Notes: generated from the sequence alone by a model not told the origin. A stretch of 64,000 nucleotides of DNA from Bacillus sp. 103mf (GCF_900116295.1 NZ_FPAF01000001.1:868001-932000); one strand, 5' to 3'; shown: positions 42,432 to 51,837, counted from the first letter of the stretch. Program-made: numbers and translations.

Positions 42432-42462
42432 AAAAAAGCAACCATTCTCGGTTGCTTTTTTA
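42432..42462. terminator. Two-way terminator between comER and yqeM
   Basis: AAAAAAGCAACC and GGTTGCTTTTTT pair around a 6-nt loop, with T runs both ways. Confidence 0.92.
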
Positions 42463-43212
42463 TTATGCATTCTTTGTAGCGACAAAGAAAATACGCTCTG
42501 TTTGTTCTGTTACTTCTACTCTTTCGAAGTCCCCTGTCACACGACGAACAGTAAAACTAGCTTTTTCAAGCCACTTCGTCAGTTCTTCAACAGAATATGT
42601 ACGTTGCATATGCAATTCATCAAACCGATGATACACATCCTCTTCTTCATCTCGTACAAAAAATGTCAAATCATGTTCCACACTGTTTGGCTCTTCACCT
42701 GGGAAACAGTTCCAAATGAGAGAAACTTCATCTTCATTCATTGTATACGTTTCATTTTGAAATACATGATGAATTTTATAAAGAGAGTGCACATCAAATA
42801 AAAATAAACCATCTGGACGCAAATGATGATACACACGCCTGAACGTCTCTTGGATACCTTCTTCTTCTAATACATAATTTAAAGAATCACAAAAAATTGT
42901 CACACAATCGAACTCGCCTGGAACATCTAACTCACGCATATCTTGTTGATAAAAAGGAATAAATTGTCCTTCTTCACCTAACTTTTGCTGAGCAATTGTT
43001 AACATTTCTTCTGATAAATCTACTCCCGTTACATCGTATCCTTTTTGCACAAGAGGCAACGTAACATTCCCTGTTCCGCAGGCTACATCGAGAATTTTCG
43101 CATCTGTTTTACCAATTTGCTCCAAGCTTTGTTCCGTAAATTCCACCCATTTTTCATATGGGACATCATTCATTAGCTCATCGTATAACAATGCAAATTG
43201 TTCGTATCTCAT
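42463..43212 (-). CDS. yqeM: YqeM, class I SAM-dependent methyltransferase
   Basis: A 249-residue methyltransferase of unknown substrate. The SAM motif is ILDVACGTGNVTLPL, then VTGVDLSEEML and FDCVTIFCDSLNYV. The ATG at 43212 overlaps the rsfS stop as ATGA; fifteen codons of frame extension exist but lie inside rsfS. It is the last gene of the yqeG-yqeM operon. Confidence 0.92.
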   Translation of the reverse strand: MRYEQFALLYDELMNDVPYEKWVEFTEQSLEQIGKTDAKILDVACGTGNVTLPLVQKGYDVTGVDLSEEMLTIAQQKLGEEGQFIPFYQQDMRELDVPGEFDCVTIFCDSLNYVLEEEGIQETFRRVYHHLRPDGLFLFDVHSLYKIHHVFQNETYTMNEDEVSLIWNCFPGEEPNSVEHDLTFFVRDEEEDVYHRFDELHMQRTYSVEELTKWLEKASFTVRRVTGDFERVEVTEQTERIFFVATKNA

Positions 43213-43565
43213 TGACCTAACTCTTCTGTAACATCTTCGCGCGGTACATCGCCCCAAAGACGTTCTAAATTATAATAATTACGCTCATCTTTATGGAATA
43301 CGTGTACAACAACATCACCAAGATCAACTAGTACCCAACGTGCCTCTTCAAAGCCTTCCATGCGTTTTACATCAACTTGCACTTCATGCGCTTGTTCTTT
43401 AATTTCACGAGCGATTGCTTGCACTTGTTTATCTGAGTTACCATGACAAATTACAAAATAATCAGCAAGCGGGGAAATTCCTTGCATATTCAACACAACA
43501 ATATCTTCTGCTCTTTTATCATCAGCTGCTCGCGCTGCCAATACTAATAATTCTCTGTCCTTCAT
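43209..43565 (-). CDS. rsfS: Ribosomal silencing factor RsfS
   Basis: Binds L14 of the 50S subunit and prevents subunit joining in starved cells. It is 118 residues long, with the DUF143 core (ADYFVICHGNSDKQVQAIAR and WVLVDLGDVVVHVFH). It overlaps yqeK and yqeM by 4 bp each, so translation is coupled. Confidence 0.96.
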   Translation of the reverse strand: MKDRELLVLAARAADDKRAEDIVVLNMQGISPLADYFVICHGNSDKQVQAIAREIKEQAHEVQVDVKRMEGFEEARWVLVDLGDVVVHVFHKDERNYYNLERLWGDVPREDVTEELGQ

Positions 43566-44131
43566 TTCGTAAGGTCCTCCTTAATGACTGCATTATACGT
43601 TTGGAATGTTAATGGATAAATCGTTTGATTCTTTTCCATTAAAAATTGTATCGTATGCTTTAAAGCATATAATAACGCTTGATTAAGATCTTCTCGCGCT
43701 AACTTCCGTGCTTCTTCAACGCCTGGAAACTTACGACCAGGTTCAATATAATCAGCCACGTAAATCACTTTATCAAGCATCGTCATCTGTTCATGTCCAC
43801 TTGTATGATACGTAATAGCTTGTAATATATCAGTGTCTGTAATACCGACTTCTCGTTCTACTAAATATGCCCCGACCGGCGCATGCCATAATTCTTTATT
43901 ATAAAGCAATAAATCTTTTGGCAAATTTTCTCGCTTAATAATCTCTTCCATTTCTGAAATCGGTCTACACTTTGCATAATCGTGAAAAATCGCTGCCATT
44001 TCCGCCTTTTTTTCATCAACACCATATTGCTTTGCAAGTTCGATAGCCGTTTCCATAACACCAATTGTATGAATATAACGCTTTTCATGCATTTGGTGTT
44101 TCACAATTTCAAGCGCTCGTTTACGATCCAT
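43562..44131 (-). CDS. yqeK: HD-domain hydrolase YqeK (symmetrical Ap4A hydrolase type)
   Basis: An HD-domain enzyme; characterised YqeK proteins cleave diadenosine tetraphosphate to two ADP. Metal ligands visible are HTIGV (first His), AAIFHDYAK and HAPVGAYL. I set the start at ATG 44131, with AGAGGA 9 nt upstream; the codons before it lie in nadD. It is 189 residues long and overlaps the nadD end by 11 bp. Confidence 0.94.
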   Translation of the reverse strand: MDRKRALEIVKHQMHEKRYIHTIGVMETAIELAKQYGVDEKKAEMAAIFHDYAKCRPISEMEEIIKRENLPKDLLLYNKELWHAPVGAYLVEREVGITDTDILQAITYHTSGHEQMTMLDKVIYVADYIEPGRKFPGVEEARKLAREDLNQALLYALKHTIQFLMEKNQTIYPLTFQTYNAVIKEDLTK

Positions 44132-44690
44132 ATAGCTCATTCCTCTCAATGTATTCCTGTACTCCTTTAGGAAGTAAATATTTGCATGTCTTCTTCTTTG
44201 TAAAACGTTCGCGCAGAAGCGAAGAAGAGACAGCAAACTCCGGAATTTCTACCGTTACAATGTCATAAGGCGTAGAAAGTGTATAACCAGGACGAGCAAC
44301 GCCGACAAACGTAACGAGCTTTAACAATTCATCGATGTTATACCATTTTGGTAAATACTCAACCATATCCCCGCCAATAATAAAATAAAATTGAACGTCT
44401 GGATGCTCCTTTGTCAATTGTAACATAGTGTCATATGTGTATGACGGACCTTCTCGTTCCAGTTCCGCTAAACAAGTAGAGAAATGCATGTCTTGTTCAA
44501 TTGCTAAATGAATCATTTCTAAACGATTACGTACACTTGTAACTTCCTTATCTCGTTTATGAGGGGGGATTTGATTTGGTAGAAACCAAATTTCATCAAG
44601 TCCCAATGCATCATACACTTCATTTGCAATTAACAAATGTCCATTATGAGGCGGGTCAAATGTCCCGCCAATAATCCCGATTCTCTTCAA
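44121..44690 (-). CDS. nadD: Nicotinate-nucleotide adenylyltransferase NadD
   Basis: Makes deamido-NAD from nicotinate mononucleotide and ATP. The nucleotidyltransferase motif [12 protein letters not shown] opens the protein, and the ISSTxxR-like end region is [11 protein letters not shown]. The start is TTG at 44690 (AAAGGGG upstream). It is 189 residues long. It is followed by yqeK, another nucleotide enzyme. Confidence 0.97.
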   Translation of the reverse strand: MKRIGIIGGTFDPPHNGHLLIANEVYDALGLDEIWFLPNQIPPHKRDKEVTSVRNRLEMIHLAIEQDMHFSTCLAELEREGPSYTYDTMLQLTKEHPDVQFYFIIGGDMVEYLPKWYNIDELLKLVTFVGVARPGYTLSTPYDIVTVEIPEFAVSSSLLRERFTKKKTCKYLLPKGVQEYIERNELYGS

Positions 44691-44793
44691 AGAAAACGCC
44701 CCTTTACCTTGTCCTTATAGGTGATAGTTCTCATTCATAAAAAAACGAGGCACCTATACGAACTCGATTGGTTCAACTAACTTTTAGAAATCG

Positions 44794-45093
44794 TTACTTT
44801 GTTTTTGGTAACACAATACGTTTATTTTCTTTTGATTCTTTATATAAAACGATTGTACTTCCGATTACCTGTACAAGTTCAGCTTTTGCACCTTCCGCAA
44901 GCTCTTCTGCTACTTCATAGCGATCAAATTCGCAGTTTTGCAGTACGCTCACCTTTATCAACTCGCGTACTTCTAGCGCTTCTGCAATTTGTTTTACCAT
45001 ATTTTCATTTACGCCACCTTTACCAACTTGAAAAATTGGCGTTAAATGATGCGCCTCTGCACGTAAAAATCGTTTTTGTTTTCCTGTTAACAT
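44794..45093 (-). CDS. yhbY: YhbY/YqeI, CRM-domain RNA-binding protein
   Basis: A 99-residue CRM domain protein that binds pre-50S ribosomes. LTGKQKRFLRAEAHHLTPIFQVGKGG is the family's GxxG region. The ATG at 45093 has GGAGG 8 nt upstream; five codons of extension are inside the aroE end. It lies in the yqe operon between aroE and nadD. Confidence 0.95.
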   Translation of the reverse strand: MLTGKQKRFLRAEAHHLTPIFQVGKGGVNENMVKQIAEALEVRELIKVSVLQNCEFDRYEVAEELAEGAKAELVQVIGSTIVLYKESKENKRIVLPKTK

Positions 45094-45097
45094 GTAT

Positions 45098-45931
45098 TTA
45101 GCCTCCAAGCTTTTTCATTACTATTTGTTTCATTCGTTCTATATTCGGCAAACGTCCCGTCCAAATTTCAAATGCAAGTGCGCCTTGAAAGACAAACATA
45201 TCAATGCCATTTTGTACAATCGCTCCATGCGCCTTCGCGTCTTGCAATAACTTCGTTTCAAACGGATTATAAATAATATCAGACACAATGCTTCCTTTTT
45301 TCAAATCTCGAATGCGTAGCGGTGTATCTTCTACACGAGGATGCATCCCTACTGTCGTTGTATGGATGATAATATCATACAGTGCTTGTTTATCTGTTAC
45401 TTCTTCTAAAGAAAGCGCCGAAGACACGACTTCACTTCTACAATCTGTAATAAGCTGCTCTGCTTTCTCTACTGTACGATTCGCAATGTCGATCTCTTTC
45501 ACACCAGCATCTGCAAGTGAATAATAAATCGCACGGCACGCACCGCCGGCTCCGAGCAGTAAAATACGTTTGTTCGTTAACGGCTCTTTACTAATAGATT
45601 GTAATGAACGAACATACCCTATTCCATCTGTATTATAGCCAATTAATTTTCCTTCTTTATGAAGCACTGTATTTACCGCACCGATTTGTTCTGCCAAAGG
45701 ATCAATTTCATCTAAATACTTCATAATCGAAACCTTGTGCGGCGTTGTCACATTAAATCCAACAACTCCAAGTGCCTTCAATCCTTTCACTGCTTCGCCT
45801 AATTCACTCTCTTGAACGAGAAAAGCATGATAATGTGCATCCATTTCTAAATGGGCAAATGCATCATTATGCATAAGCGGTGATAAGGAATGTCCAATTG
45901 GATTTCCAATTACACCATATAATTGTTTCAC
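45098..45931 (-). CDS. aroE: Shikimate dehydrogenase
   Basis: An NADPH-dependent reductase of 3-dehydroshikimate in aromatic amino acid synthesis. The substrate site is [14 protein letters not shown] and the NADP-binding loop is [22 protein letters not shown] carries the catalytic lysine. The start is GTG 45931 with TGAGGA upstream. It is 277 residues long. It is embedded in the yqe ribosome/NAD operon. Confidence 0.97.
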   Translation of the reverse strand: MKQLYGVIGNPIGHSLSPLMHNDAFAHLEMDAHYHAFLVQESELGEAVKGLKALGVVGFNVTTPHKVSIMKYLDEIDPLAEQIGAVNTVLHKEGKLIGYNTDGIGYVRSLQSISKEPLTNKRILLLGAGGACRAIYYSLADAGVKEIDIANRTVEKAEQLITDCRSEVVSSALSLEEVTDKQALYDIIIHTTTVGMHPRVEDTPLRIRDLKKGSIVSDIIYNPFETKLLQDAKAHGAIVQNGIDMFVFQGALAFEIWTGRLPNIERMKQIVMKKLGG

Positions 45932-45945
45932 AAGTCCTCACCACT

Positions 45946-47052
45946 TTAAATTAAAGATTTACGTAATGAAACACTAACTCCTTTTGGTACATGCGCTGCA
46001 ATTTTTGCACCAGCTTCATTCACTGTTACCCACCCTAAACCTGAAAATACAACATCTGTTTTCGGTTCATGAATGGTAAACTCATACTTTACAAGCTCTG
46101 GCATGTTCTCAAGTTCTTCCGGTGTTGGCGGATTTAATAATTCCCCAGCATGCTTTTCATACAATGCATCTGCTTTTTCAAGCTTTGTACGATGAATCGT
46201 AAGACGATTAGATAAATGACAAGTAAACGCGCGACGACCACCACTTATATAATCAAATCGTGCTAATCCACCGAAGAATAACGTTTGTTCTTCATTAAGT
46301 TGAAAGACCATCGGCTTAATTTCTTTTGTTGGCGTAATTATTTTTAAGCTTTGTTTCCCAACGTAATGTGCCATTTGATGATGATTAATAATACCTGGTG
46401 TATCATATAAAGATGAAGCTTCATCAAGTGGAATATCAATTAAGTCCAGTGTTGTACCTGGGAAATGTGATGTTGTAATAACATTTTCCGTTTCCTCACT
46501 AAACGTTTTAATAATACGGTTAATAAACGTGGATTTCCCAACGTTTGTACATCCAACCACATAAACATCTTTTCCATTACGATATTGTTCAATTGCACTT
46601 GCAAGCTCTTCAATACCTTGACCTTTTGCAGCACTAATTAAGAAAACATCTTCCGGCTTTAAGCCAAGTTGCTTTGCACTATAGCGCATCCAATGTGTAA
46701 GCTTTTCCTTCTTTACTGATTTGGGAATTAAATCTGCTTTGTTACCGACAAGAAGTACTTTATTATTTCCAACAAAGCGATGCAGACCCGGAAGCCAGCT
46801 TCCACTAAAGTCAAAAATATCAACAATTTTAACAACTAATGCATCAGATTGTCCAATTCCATTTAAAATGCGTAAAAAATCATCATCTGTTAATGACACA
46901 TCTTGAATTTCATTGTAATGCTTTAAGCGAAAACAACGCTGACAAATGATATGTTCTTTCTCTAACGAAGAAGCGGGTGCATAACCAACTTCATTTTTAT
47001 TTTCTGTTTGGATGGCAACGCCGCATCCAATACATTTAAATGTCTCAGTCAA
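45946..47052 (-). CDS. yqeH: YqeH, circularly permuted ribosome-biogenesis GTPase
   Basis: Needed for 30S assembly. An N-terminal zinc finger (CIGCG ... CQRCF) precedes the permuted GTPase, in which NKADLIPKS (G4) comes before CTNVGKSTFINR (G1) and DTPGI (G3). It is 368 residues long. The start is TTG with GGGAGGA upstream. It begins 3 bp after yqeG. Confidence 0.97.
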   Translation of the reverse strand: MTETFKCIGCGVAIQTENKNEVGYAPASSLEKEHIICQRCFRLKHYNEIQDVSLTDDDFLRILNGIGQSDALVVKIVDIFDFSGSWLPGLHRFVGNNKVLLVGNKADLIPKSVKKEKLTHWMRYSAKQLGLKPEDVFLISAAKGQGIEELASAIEQYRNGKDVYVVGCTNVGKSTFINRIIKTFSEETENVITTSHFPGTTLDLIDIPLDEASSLYDTPGIINHHQMAHYVGKQSLKIITPTKEIKPMVFQLNEEQTLFFGGLARFDYISGGRRAFTCHLSNRLTIHRTKLEKADALYEKHAGELLNPPTPEELENMPELVKYEFTIHEPKTDVVFSGLGWVTVNEAGAKIAAHVPKGVSVSLRKSLI

Positions 47053-47055
47053 ACT

Positions 47056-47568
47056 TTATTCCTCCCAATTAATTAAACCTTTTTTCTTCATGTTACGCAT
47101 AATTCTACGCTCAATCTTTCGATTAAAACGAGTCATAAATCCATCTGTTTTTGCAACTGGAACAACTAAAATCGTATGCAATCCAACACGATTACCTCCA
47201 AGCACATCTGTTAATACTTGATCTCCAATCACAACTACTTCTTCCGCACGTAGATTCATTTTCGTTAGTGCTCGTTTAAAAGCACGAACAAGTGGCTTAC
47301 GTGCACTATGAATAAACGGAATACCAAGTGGATCAGCAAAATCTTTTACACGTTGTTCGTTATTATTCGAAACAACTGTCACTTGAATGCCGTGTTCCTT
47401 CATTTTTGCAAACCATTCTTCCAATTGCGGTGTCGCATTCGGACGATCCCATTCAATCAAGGTATTATCTAGATCAGTAATAATTCCTTTTATGCCTCGG
47501 TTTTTTAATTCTTCAGGTTGAATATGATACACGTTTTTCACATATTCATTCGGTAAAAATAAACTCAA
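47056..47568 (-). CDS. yqeG: YqeG, HAD IIIA family phosphatase
   Basis: A HAD-type phosphatase of the YqeG/PGP family. The catalytic DLDNTLIEWD and VVIGDQVLTDVLGG are visible. Relatives act on phosphatidylglycerol phosphate in some organisms; the substrate here is not known. It is 170 residues long. The start is TTG with GAGGTGA upstream. It is the first gene of the yqeG-yqeM operon, with two strong hairpins upstream. Confidence 0.93.
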   Translation of the reverse strand: MSLFLPNEYVKNVYHIQPEELKNRGIKGIITDLDNTLIEWDRPNATPQLEEWFAKMKEHGIQVTVVSNNNEQRVKDFADPLGIPFIHSARKPLVRAFKRALTKMNLRAEEVVVIGDQVLTDVLGGNRVGLHTILVVPVAKTDGFMTRFNRKIERRIMRNMKKKGLINWEE

Positions 47569-47598
47569 TATCTTTCACCTCTTTGAGGAGTTTTGTAA

Positions 47599-47699
47599 AG
47601 TTCAACTTCCAATTTGAGAGTGATTTTCTCTCAAATTGGTTAGTTGAACTTATCGGGCTCTTACAGAAAGTCATTCTTCTCGTAATTTTCTGTAAGAGC
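47599..47699. repeat. Double cruciform-type block upstream of yqeG
   Basis: First structure: AGTTCAACT/AGTTGAACT (outer) and CCAATTTGAGAG/CTCTCAAATTGG (inner, 12 bp, 7-nt loop) span 47599-47650. Second structure: GCTCTTACAGAAA/TTTCTGTAAGAGC (13 bp, 17-nt loop) spans 47657-47699. Part of the second (ATCGGGCTCTTACAGA) recurs at 30671-30686. Neither has a T run. Confidence 0.7.
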
Positions 47700-47774
47700 G
47701 TGATAAATCATCTAACAGTTACTGTCTGTTAAAGTTAGATAAAATTTTTCGACAGCATTTTTCGATTATGCATC

Positions 47775-47874
47775 TGTGGATAAACTTGTACACAATTTCC
47801 CACCTGTTAAATTCAGGGAATTCGGAAATTATCAACAATTTTTACACATCTTATCCACTACAGAATGTGGATAA
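47775..47874. promoter_or_regulatory. DnaA-box cluster upstream of sda
   Basis: There are two perfect boxes on the minus strand (TGTGGATAA at 47775-47783 and 47866-47874). TTATCCACT (47851-47859) and TTATCAACA (47829-47837) are one-mismatch boxes on the plus strand. B. subtilis sda is known to be controlled by DnaA through such boxes. Confidence 0.88.
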
Positions 47875-47882
47875 TCAACAGA

Positions 47883-47911
47883 TTGTGACATAAGACAATT
47901 TTTGGTACATT
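47883..47911 (+). promoter_or_regulatory. Probable sda promoter
   Basis: TTGTGA (47883-47888) and TACATT (47906-47911) are exactly 17 bp apart, right after the DnaA boxes and 41 bp before the sda start. Confidence 0.65.
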
Positions 47912-47951
47912 AAATGAGACAAATTTCCTTTTTCGCAGGAGGTGAACCGCC

Positions 47952-48107
47952 TTGACGGCGAAACATATGGAACAGTTATCTACTGAATTACTCACCGAGT
48001 CTTATTATAAAGCAAAAGAGCTAAAATTAAATCCTGACTTCATTTTACTTATTAAACAAGAAATTATTAGACGCTCATTAGAGGACAAGCTTTTAAAATC
48101 GTCTTGA
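47952..48107 (+). CDS. sda: Sporulation checkpoint inhibitor Sda
   Basis: A short helical-hairpin protein that blocks the sporulation kinases KinA/KinB when replication is disturbed. The core [19 protein letters not shown] and [14 protein letters not shown] matches Sda. From ATG 47967 it has 46 residues, the B. subtilis length. However, the strong AGGAGGTGA is placed for TTG 47952, giving 51 residues, and no good site precedes the ATG. DnaA boxes lie upstream. Confidence 0.92.
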   Translation: MTAKHMEQLSTELLTESYYKAKELKLNPDFILLIKQEIIRRSLEDKLLKSS

Positions 48108-48110
48108 GTA

Positions 48111-48195
48111 TATATACAGTAAAACTTCCATAGGTGGCATTTAACCGCTTATGATTAGTTGAACGAGATTCCCTAAAGACTTACTGCCTATTATG
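48111..48195. repeat. Gene-gap repeat between sda and psd
   Basis: It contains TACAGTAAAACTTCC, GATTAGTTGAAC and GACTTACTGCC. The first resembles 17504-17518, the second 47639-47649, and the third 3668-3678. It is a mosaic of the short repeats seen elsewhere in the window. Confidence 0.5.
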
Positions 48196-48221
48196 CCAGA
48201 AATAGATACTGCTTCACCTGT

Positions 48222-48253
48222 AAAAAGAGCCATCTTATAAGACGGCTCTTTTA
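48222..48253 (-). terminator. Terminator of psd
   Basis: AAAAGAGCC and GGCTCTTTT with inner ATCTTA pairing (one mismatch) form a long stem, with T5 on the minus strand at the psd stop. Confidence 0.85.
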
Positions 48254-49030
48254 TAATCGAGTTGCAACTTTCTCACCAACACGAACCTCTTGTCCACTAG
48301 CTAATGATTGAACGACTTCAACCATACCTTTTTCAAATAATAGCACGACTGTGGAGCCAAATGTAAAATAGGCCATCTCTTCACCCTTTTGCATAGTTTC
48401 TCTCTCATGCAACAGTTCAATACTATTCACAAACATTGCACCTACTTTAACAAGCGCCATCCGCTCGCCTTTGCTCTCTATCTCTGTTACAGATCGATAG
48501 TTTTTAGATAACGTATCTTTTCCATATTTCATACCTGCTGCATTAACAGGATATGACTTCCTTCCAAGTACAAAGCGCTCTGTCACTGTACCAGAAAGTG
48601 GACTGTGAATACGATGGTAGTGGCTTGGGCTTAAATAAATAACCATGTATGTACCACCTGCGTAACGCGTTGCCCTTTCGTCCGTACCAAGCATGTCTAC
48701 AATAGAATACTGCTTTCCTTTGATTTCAAACATTTTTGCCTCATTAATGGGACCATGATCTGCAAAAACGCCATCAACCGGACTCACAATAGTAGACTCT
48801 TCTGTATCAATTGATCGTTTACCCTCTTTTAATTTACGCGTAAATAATTCATGAAGCGTTCGATACTCTTTTAAATCCTTCTCCATCTCATCTTGTTTAA
48901 TTTGAAATACTTTCGCATAAGATGGAATAATAGTTGAGCTTAAACGAGACTGTGCAAATTTACGCAATATATAGGACGTAAAACGACCGTTTGTAAGTTC
49001 AATCAATAATCGATATAACGTACGTCGCAA
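48251..49030 (-). CDS. psd: Phosphatidylserine decarboxylase proenzyme
   Basis: Converts phosphatidylserine to phosphatidylethanolamine at the membrane. The self-cleavage site that creates the pyruvoyl group is FGST (near residue 223). The His/Asp residues lie in SPVDGV and [12 protein letters not shown]. It is 259 residues long. The start is TTG 49030 with GGGGG upstream. Unlike B. subtilis, no pssA is adjacent here. Confidence 0.95.
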   Translation of the reverse strand: MRRTLYRLLIELTNGRFTSYILRKFAQSRLSSTIIPSYAKVFQIKQDEMEKDLKEYRTLHELFTRKLKEGKRSIDTEESTIVSPVDGVFADHGPINEAKMFEIKGKQYSIVDMLGTDERATRYAGGTYMVIYLSPSHYHRIHSPLSGTVTERFVLGRKSYPVNAAGMKYGKDTLSKNYRSVTEIESKGERMALVKVGAMFVNSIELLHERETMQKGEEMAYFTFGSTVVLLFEKGMVEVVQSLASGQEVRVGEKVATRL

Positions 49031-49199
49031 ACTGCGAAACCCCCTACTATGATATATAATGTTGGAATAAGACCCTTACATATAGTTTTTCCTATTCTTG
49101 TTTCTATATCATAAATTATTAGCACCTTTTAATATTACAGATAGAACCCATCATTTTCAACCGTGAACATAGATTTATCATAGAAGCTTCATTTTATTT

Positions 49200-49247
49200 A
49201 AAGAAGAAAAGTGCCTGCTTTCGAATAAAAGCAAGCACTTTTCTTCT
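49200..49247 (-). terminator. Terminator of sigK
   Basis: A 22-bp stem with one mismatch (AAAGAAGAAAAGTGC arms continuing TGCTTT) and a 6-nt loop lies next to the sigK stop. Confidence 0.88.
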
Positions 49248-49961
49248 TTAATGTTTCCCTTTCTTTTCCTTCTCCGCACGAACAAATTCATGAAACATCT
49301 TCATTAATGCCCGCTTCTCGATACGTGATACATAGCTCCGCGATATACCAAGTGCTTTCGCAATCTCCCGCTGCGTTTTTTCTTTCTCCATACCAAGACC
49401 AAATCGGTTTACAATCACTTCTTTTTCCCGTTCATCTAATATGTCGATATACTCTTTAATTTTCTCAAGCTCCATACTCAGTTGAATCGTATCAATTACA
49501 TCTTCTGATTCTGATTTTAAAATATCGATTAAGGAAATCTCATTCCCTTCCTTGTCCTGTCCAATTGGGTCATGAAGAGAAACGTCTTTTTTCGTTTTCT
49601 TTAATACACGTAAATGCATTAAAATTTCATTTTCAATGCAACGAGCCGCATATGTTGCTAGTTTCGTTCCTTTTCCTTGTGAATAGCTTTCAATTGCCTT
49701 AATTAAACCTATCGTGCCAATGGAAATCAAATCTTCTGCATCTTCTCCTGTATTTTCAAATTTCTTCACAATATGTGCCACAAGACGTAAATTATGCTCG
49801 ATGAGGAGATTTCTTGCATGCGCATCCCCTTGCTCCATAAGCTCTAAGTACTTCCTTTCCTCATCAGGCGACAACGGCTGTGGAAATGCATTATTTTTGA
49901 CATACGATACGAAAACAAACATTTCATGAATCATATATCCAATTGCGGCGAACAGACTCAA
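49248..49961 (-). CDS. sigK: Sporulation sigma factor SigK precursor
   Basis: The late mother-cell sigma factor, made as an inactive membrane-bound precursor. The propeptide is [17 protein letters not shown], with [11 protein letters not shown] at the expected mature start (about residue 21). Regions 2 ([19 protein letters not shown]) and 4 ([20 protein letters not shown]) are complete and uninterrupted, so no skin-type element splits the gene here. The start is TTG 49961 with GGGGGTGA upstream (237 residues); a longer open frame to 50057 covers the promoter. Confidence 0.97.
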   Translation of the reverse strand: MSLFAAIGYMIHEMFVFVSYVKNNAFPQPLSPDEERKYLELMEQGDAHARNLLIEHNLRLVAHIVKKFENTGEDAEDLISIGTIGLIKAIESYSQGKGTKLATYAARCIENEILMHLRVLKKTKKDVSLHDPIGQDKEGNEISLIDILKSESEDVIDTIQLSMELEKIKEYIDILDEREKEVIVNRFGLGMEKEKTQREIAKALGISRSYVSRIEKRALMKMFHEFVRAEKEKKGKH

Positions 49962-49995
49962 CCTCTTCACCCCCGCAAAAATAGTGGTCTTTACT

Positions 49996-50004
49996 ATTTG
50001 TATG
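49996..50004 (-). promoter_or_regulatory. Possible SigE/SigK-type -10 element for sigK
   Basis: CATACAAAT on the minus strand, 35 bp upstream of the sigK start, resembles the CATA-type -10 of mother-cell sigma factors. I cannot point to a convincing -35. Confidence 0.35.
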
Positions 50005-50105
50005 TGGGCGAGTGATTGTTTGTGTCTGTACAGCTTTATGGACAAGGCGAAAAACATTCCTTAATAGTTTGTTTTTTGTTTATTCATTTTCTAGATACAA
50101 TCATT

Positions 50106-51590
50106 TCAAACTTTCCGCCAAATTGCTTTTCCCGTACTCGCATCTATATAGCGAATTTCTCGTCTATCGCTATAATCTCCATTATATTTCTCATTGATTT
50201 CTGCCGTTGTTTGGCTATAAATAAGTTGATACTGAGAAGGCTCTTGTTCACCTTCTTCAAACCACCTTAATTCTGCACGAAGCGATTGACAATACCGCTC
50301 TAACGCTTGCTCTTTACTCACTTTCACTACCTTGTCATAAGTGAGCAGCTTTTGAATAAGACTTTGCGATGTACCACTATACGTTCTTATTCGGCCGGTT
50401 TCTCCATCCACAACGACGCGCACCAACTCACCTTCTATCCGAATACCATTTACATATACGTAAAAATAAAAGTGTCCTGGATCTTCCTCATTCCGATCAT
50501 CTTGATTGCTCCAAACCCGAAGATATTGTTCGTAATTTGGAAATGCCTTTCCTAAAAATTGTAGTGCTTTTGCAAAACATTGTTCACGAGTTAATACAGG
50601 TTTTCCTCCGTGACTTCCTTGCTCATAATATTCAAGCAATTCATTTGTTTCTTTATCTATTTTCACGATAATTGACGTTTCATACTGCAACATATGAAAA
50701 TGTTGCTTCCAGTACGCATCGAAAGATTTGTCAGATTCTTCTGTATCACCTTGTTTATCTGGTAACTTTGCCCAAACAATTGTCTTCTCTGTTTCCCCCT
50801 CTTCTTCAAGTACTTTCTTCATGACGTTTTTATCAATATGAAATAAATGATCAATATTTACTTCCAGTTGTGGTTTCTCACTTAAAGCTGGCAATTCCCT
50901 TGTTTCAATCACATAATGACTATGATCATGCAAGTCTTCCCCAGTATGTACATGAATAAAAGCATGTGAAGGAATCGGTTCATATACAAGATAATAACCT
51001 TCTTCTATTTCACCATCCTCCCATTCAAACAACGAATTAGAGAGATGTATAAAGATAGGCTCCATACTCTGTCTTTGCTTCAACTGCTTTGTAACAACTT
51101 CTTTCTCTACAATAGAACACGGCCACAATGGTTTTTCCTTTATGCCCTCGTTTCTAAATTTAATAACACTCCCATCTACATCAACTTCAACTACACAACC
51201 TGTTCGAGGCAACGAATACCCATTTACTTCCTGCCTATATTCAATAAAAACACTCTCTTTTCTTTCATTCATATAAATAGCTGTACATTCTTTATATGTA
51301 TGCGATGCATGTTGCTGCAAGAATGCATCCGCAATGCTTTTTCCTTGCTCTTTACTTACACTTAGCTGCTTTGGGGCACACTCTTTATGTATGGATAATT
51401 CCATTAACTCTCCTGTTTCTTTTTGTAAACAGACTTGAATGTATTCTTCAGGATTCTCCTGTTTCTCCCACCATAATAAATGAACATCTTCATTTACTTT
51501 TCCATCATCAACAACAAGTTTATAATCATATGGAATTTCAAGAATATGTGCTACCTGTTGCACTCTCTTTCTATCTACTTGATTCATCAT
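50106..51590 (-). CDS. YcdB/YcdC (DUF4901) domain protein
   Basis: A 494-residue protein without a signal peptide or membrane helix, so probably cytoplasmic. It contains several PepSY-like repeats: VCLQKETGELMELSI, VEVDVDGSVIKFRNEG, VKIDKETNELLEYYEQG and VVVDGETGRIRTYSG. This fits the YcdB/YcdC domain found in Bacillus. The sequence is acidic and rich in Glu and Trp. No enzyme motif is seen. It stands alone between sigK and small genes. Confidence 0.75.
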   Translation of the reverse strand: MMNQVDRKRVQQVAHILEIPYDYKLVVDDGKVNEDVHLLWWEKQENPEEYIQVCLQKETGELMELSIHKECAPKQLSVSKEQGKSIADAFLQQHASHTYKECTAIYMNERKESVFIEYRQEVNGYSLPRTGCVVEVDVDGSVIKFRNEGIKEKPLWPCSIVEKEVVTKQLKQRQSMEPIFIHLSNSLFEWEDGEIEEGYYLVYEPIPSHAFIHVHTGEDLHDHSHYVIETRELPALSEKPQLEVNIDHLFHIDKNVMKKVLEEEGETEKTIVWAKLPDKQGDTEESDKSFDAYWKQHFHMLQYETSIIVKIDKETNELLEYYEQGSHGGKPVLTREQCFAKALQFLGKAFPNYEQYLRVWSNQDDRNEEDPGHFYFYVYVNGIRIEGELVRVVVDGETGRIRTYSGTSQSLIQKLLTYDKVVKVSKEQALERYCQSLRAELRWFEEGEQEPSQYQLIYSQTTAEINEKYNGDYSDRREIRYIDASTGKAIWRKV

Positions 51591-51681
51591 ATCCCCCTCC
51601 TATGACAAAAAATATATCTATTTCATATTACACGAAATTATCTTTATTTTGTATAAATGGGATTAGTAGGAATTTATGAAA

Positions 51682-51837
51682 TTATGGCTGATTCCAAAAA
51701 AAAGTTCCCATTACAAAAAATATCATAATCACTATTAGCACTATACCGGAACCCCACAAAACCATTTTGTCTTTACCATTTTGCGGACCAACTAAAGAGA
51801 ATACAAAAAAGACAACAAACTGAAACAATTTGTTCAT
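51682..51837 (-). CDS. Small predicted membrane protein (51 aa), hypothetical
   Basis: MNKLFQFVVFFVFSLVGPQN starts a 51-codon frame with two hydrophobic segments (4-17 and about 24-46). The hydrophobic pattern suggests a real two-helix membrane protein, but only a weak GATGTGA lies upstream. I do not recognise a family. Confidence 0.45.
   Translation of the reverse strand: MNKLFQFVVFFVFSLVGPQNGKDKMVLWGSGIVLIVIMIFFVMGTFFWNQP

Noticed and set aside
44716-44758. TATAGGTG/CACCTATA inverted repeat between nadD and yhbY
   Set aside because: 8-bp arms over 27 nt with an internal T7; neither a clear terminator nor a known operator. Left out as too weak.
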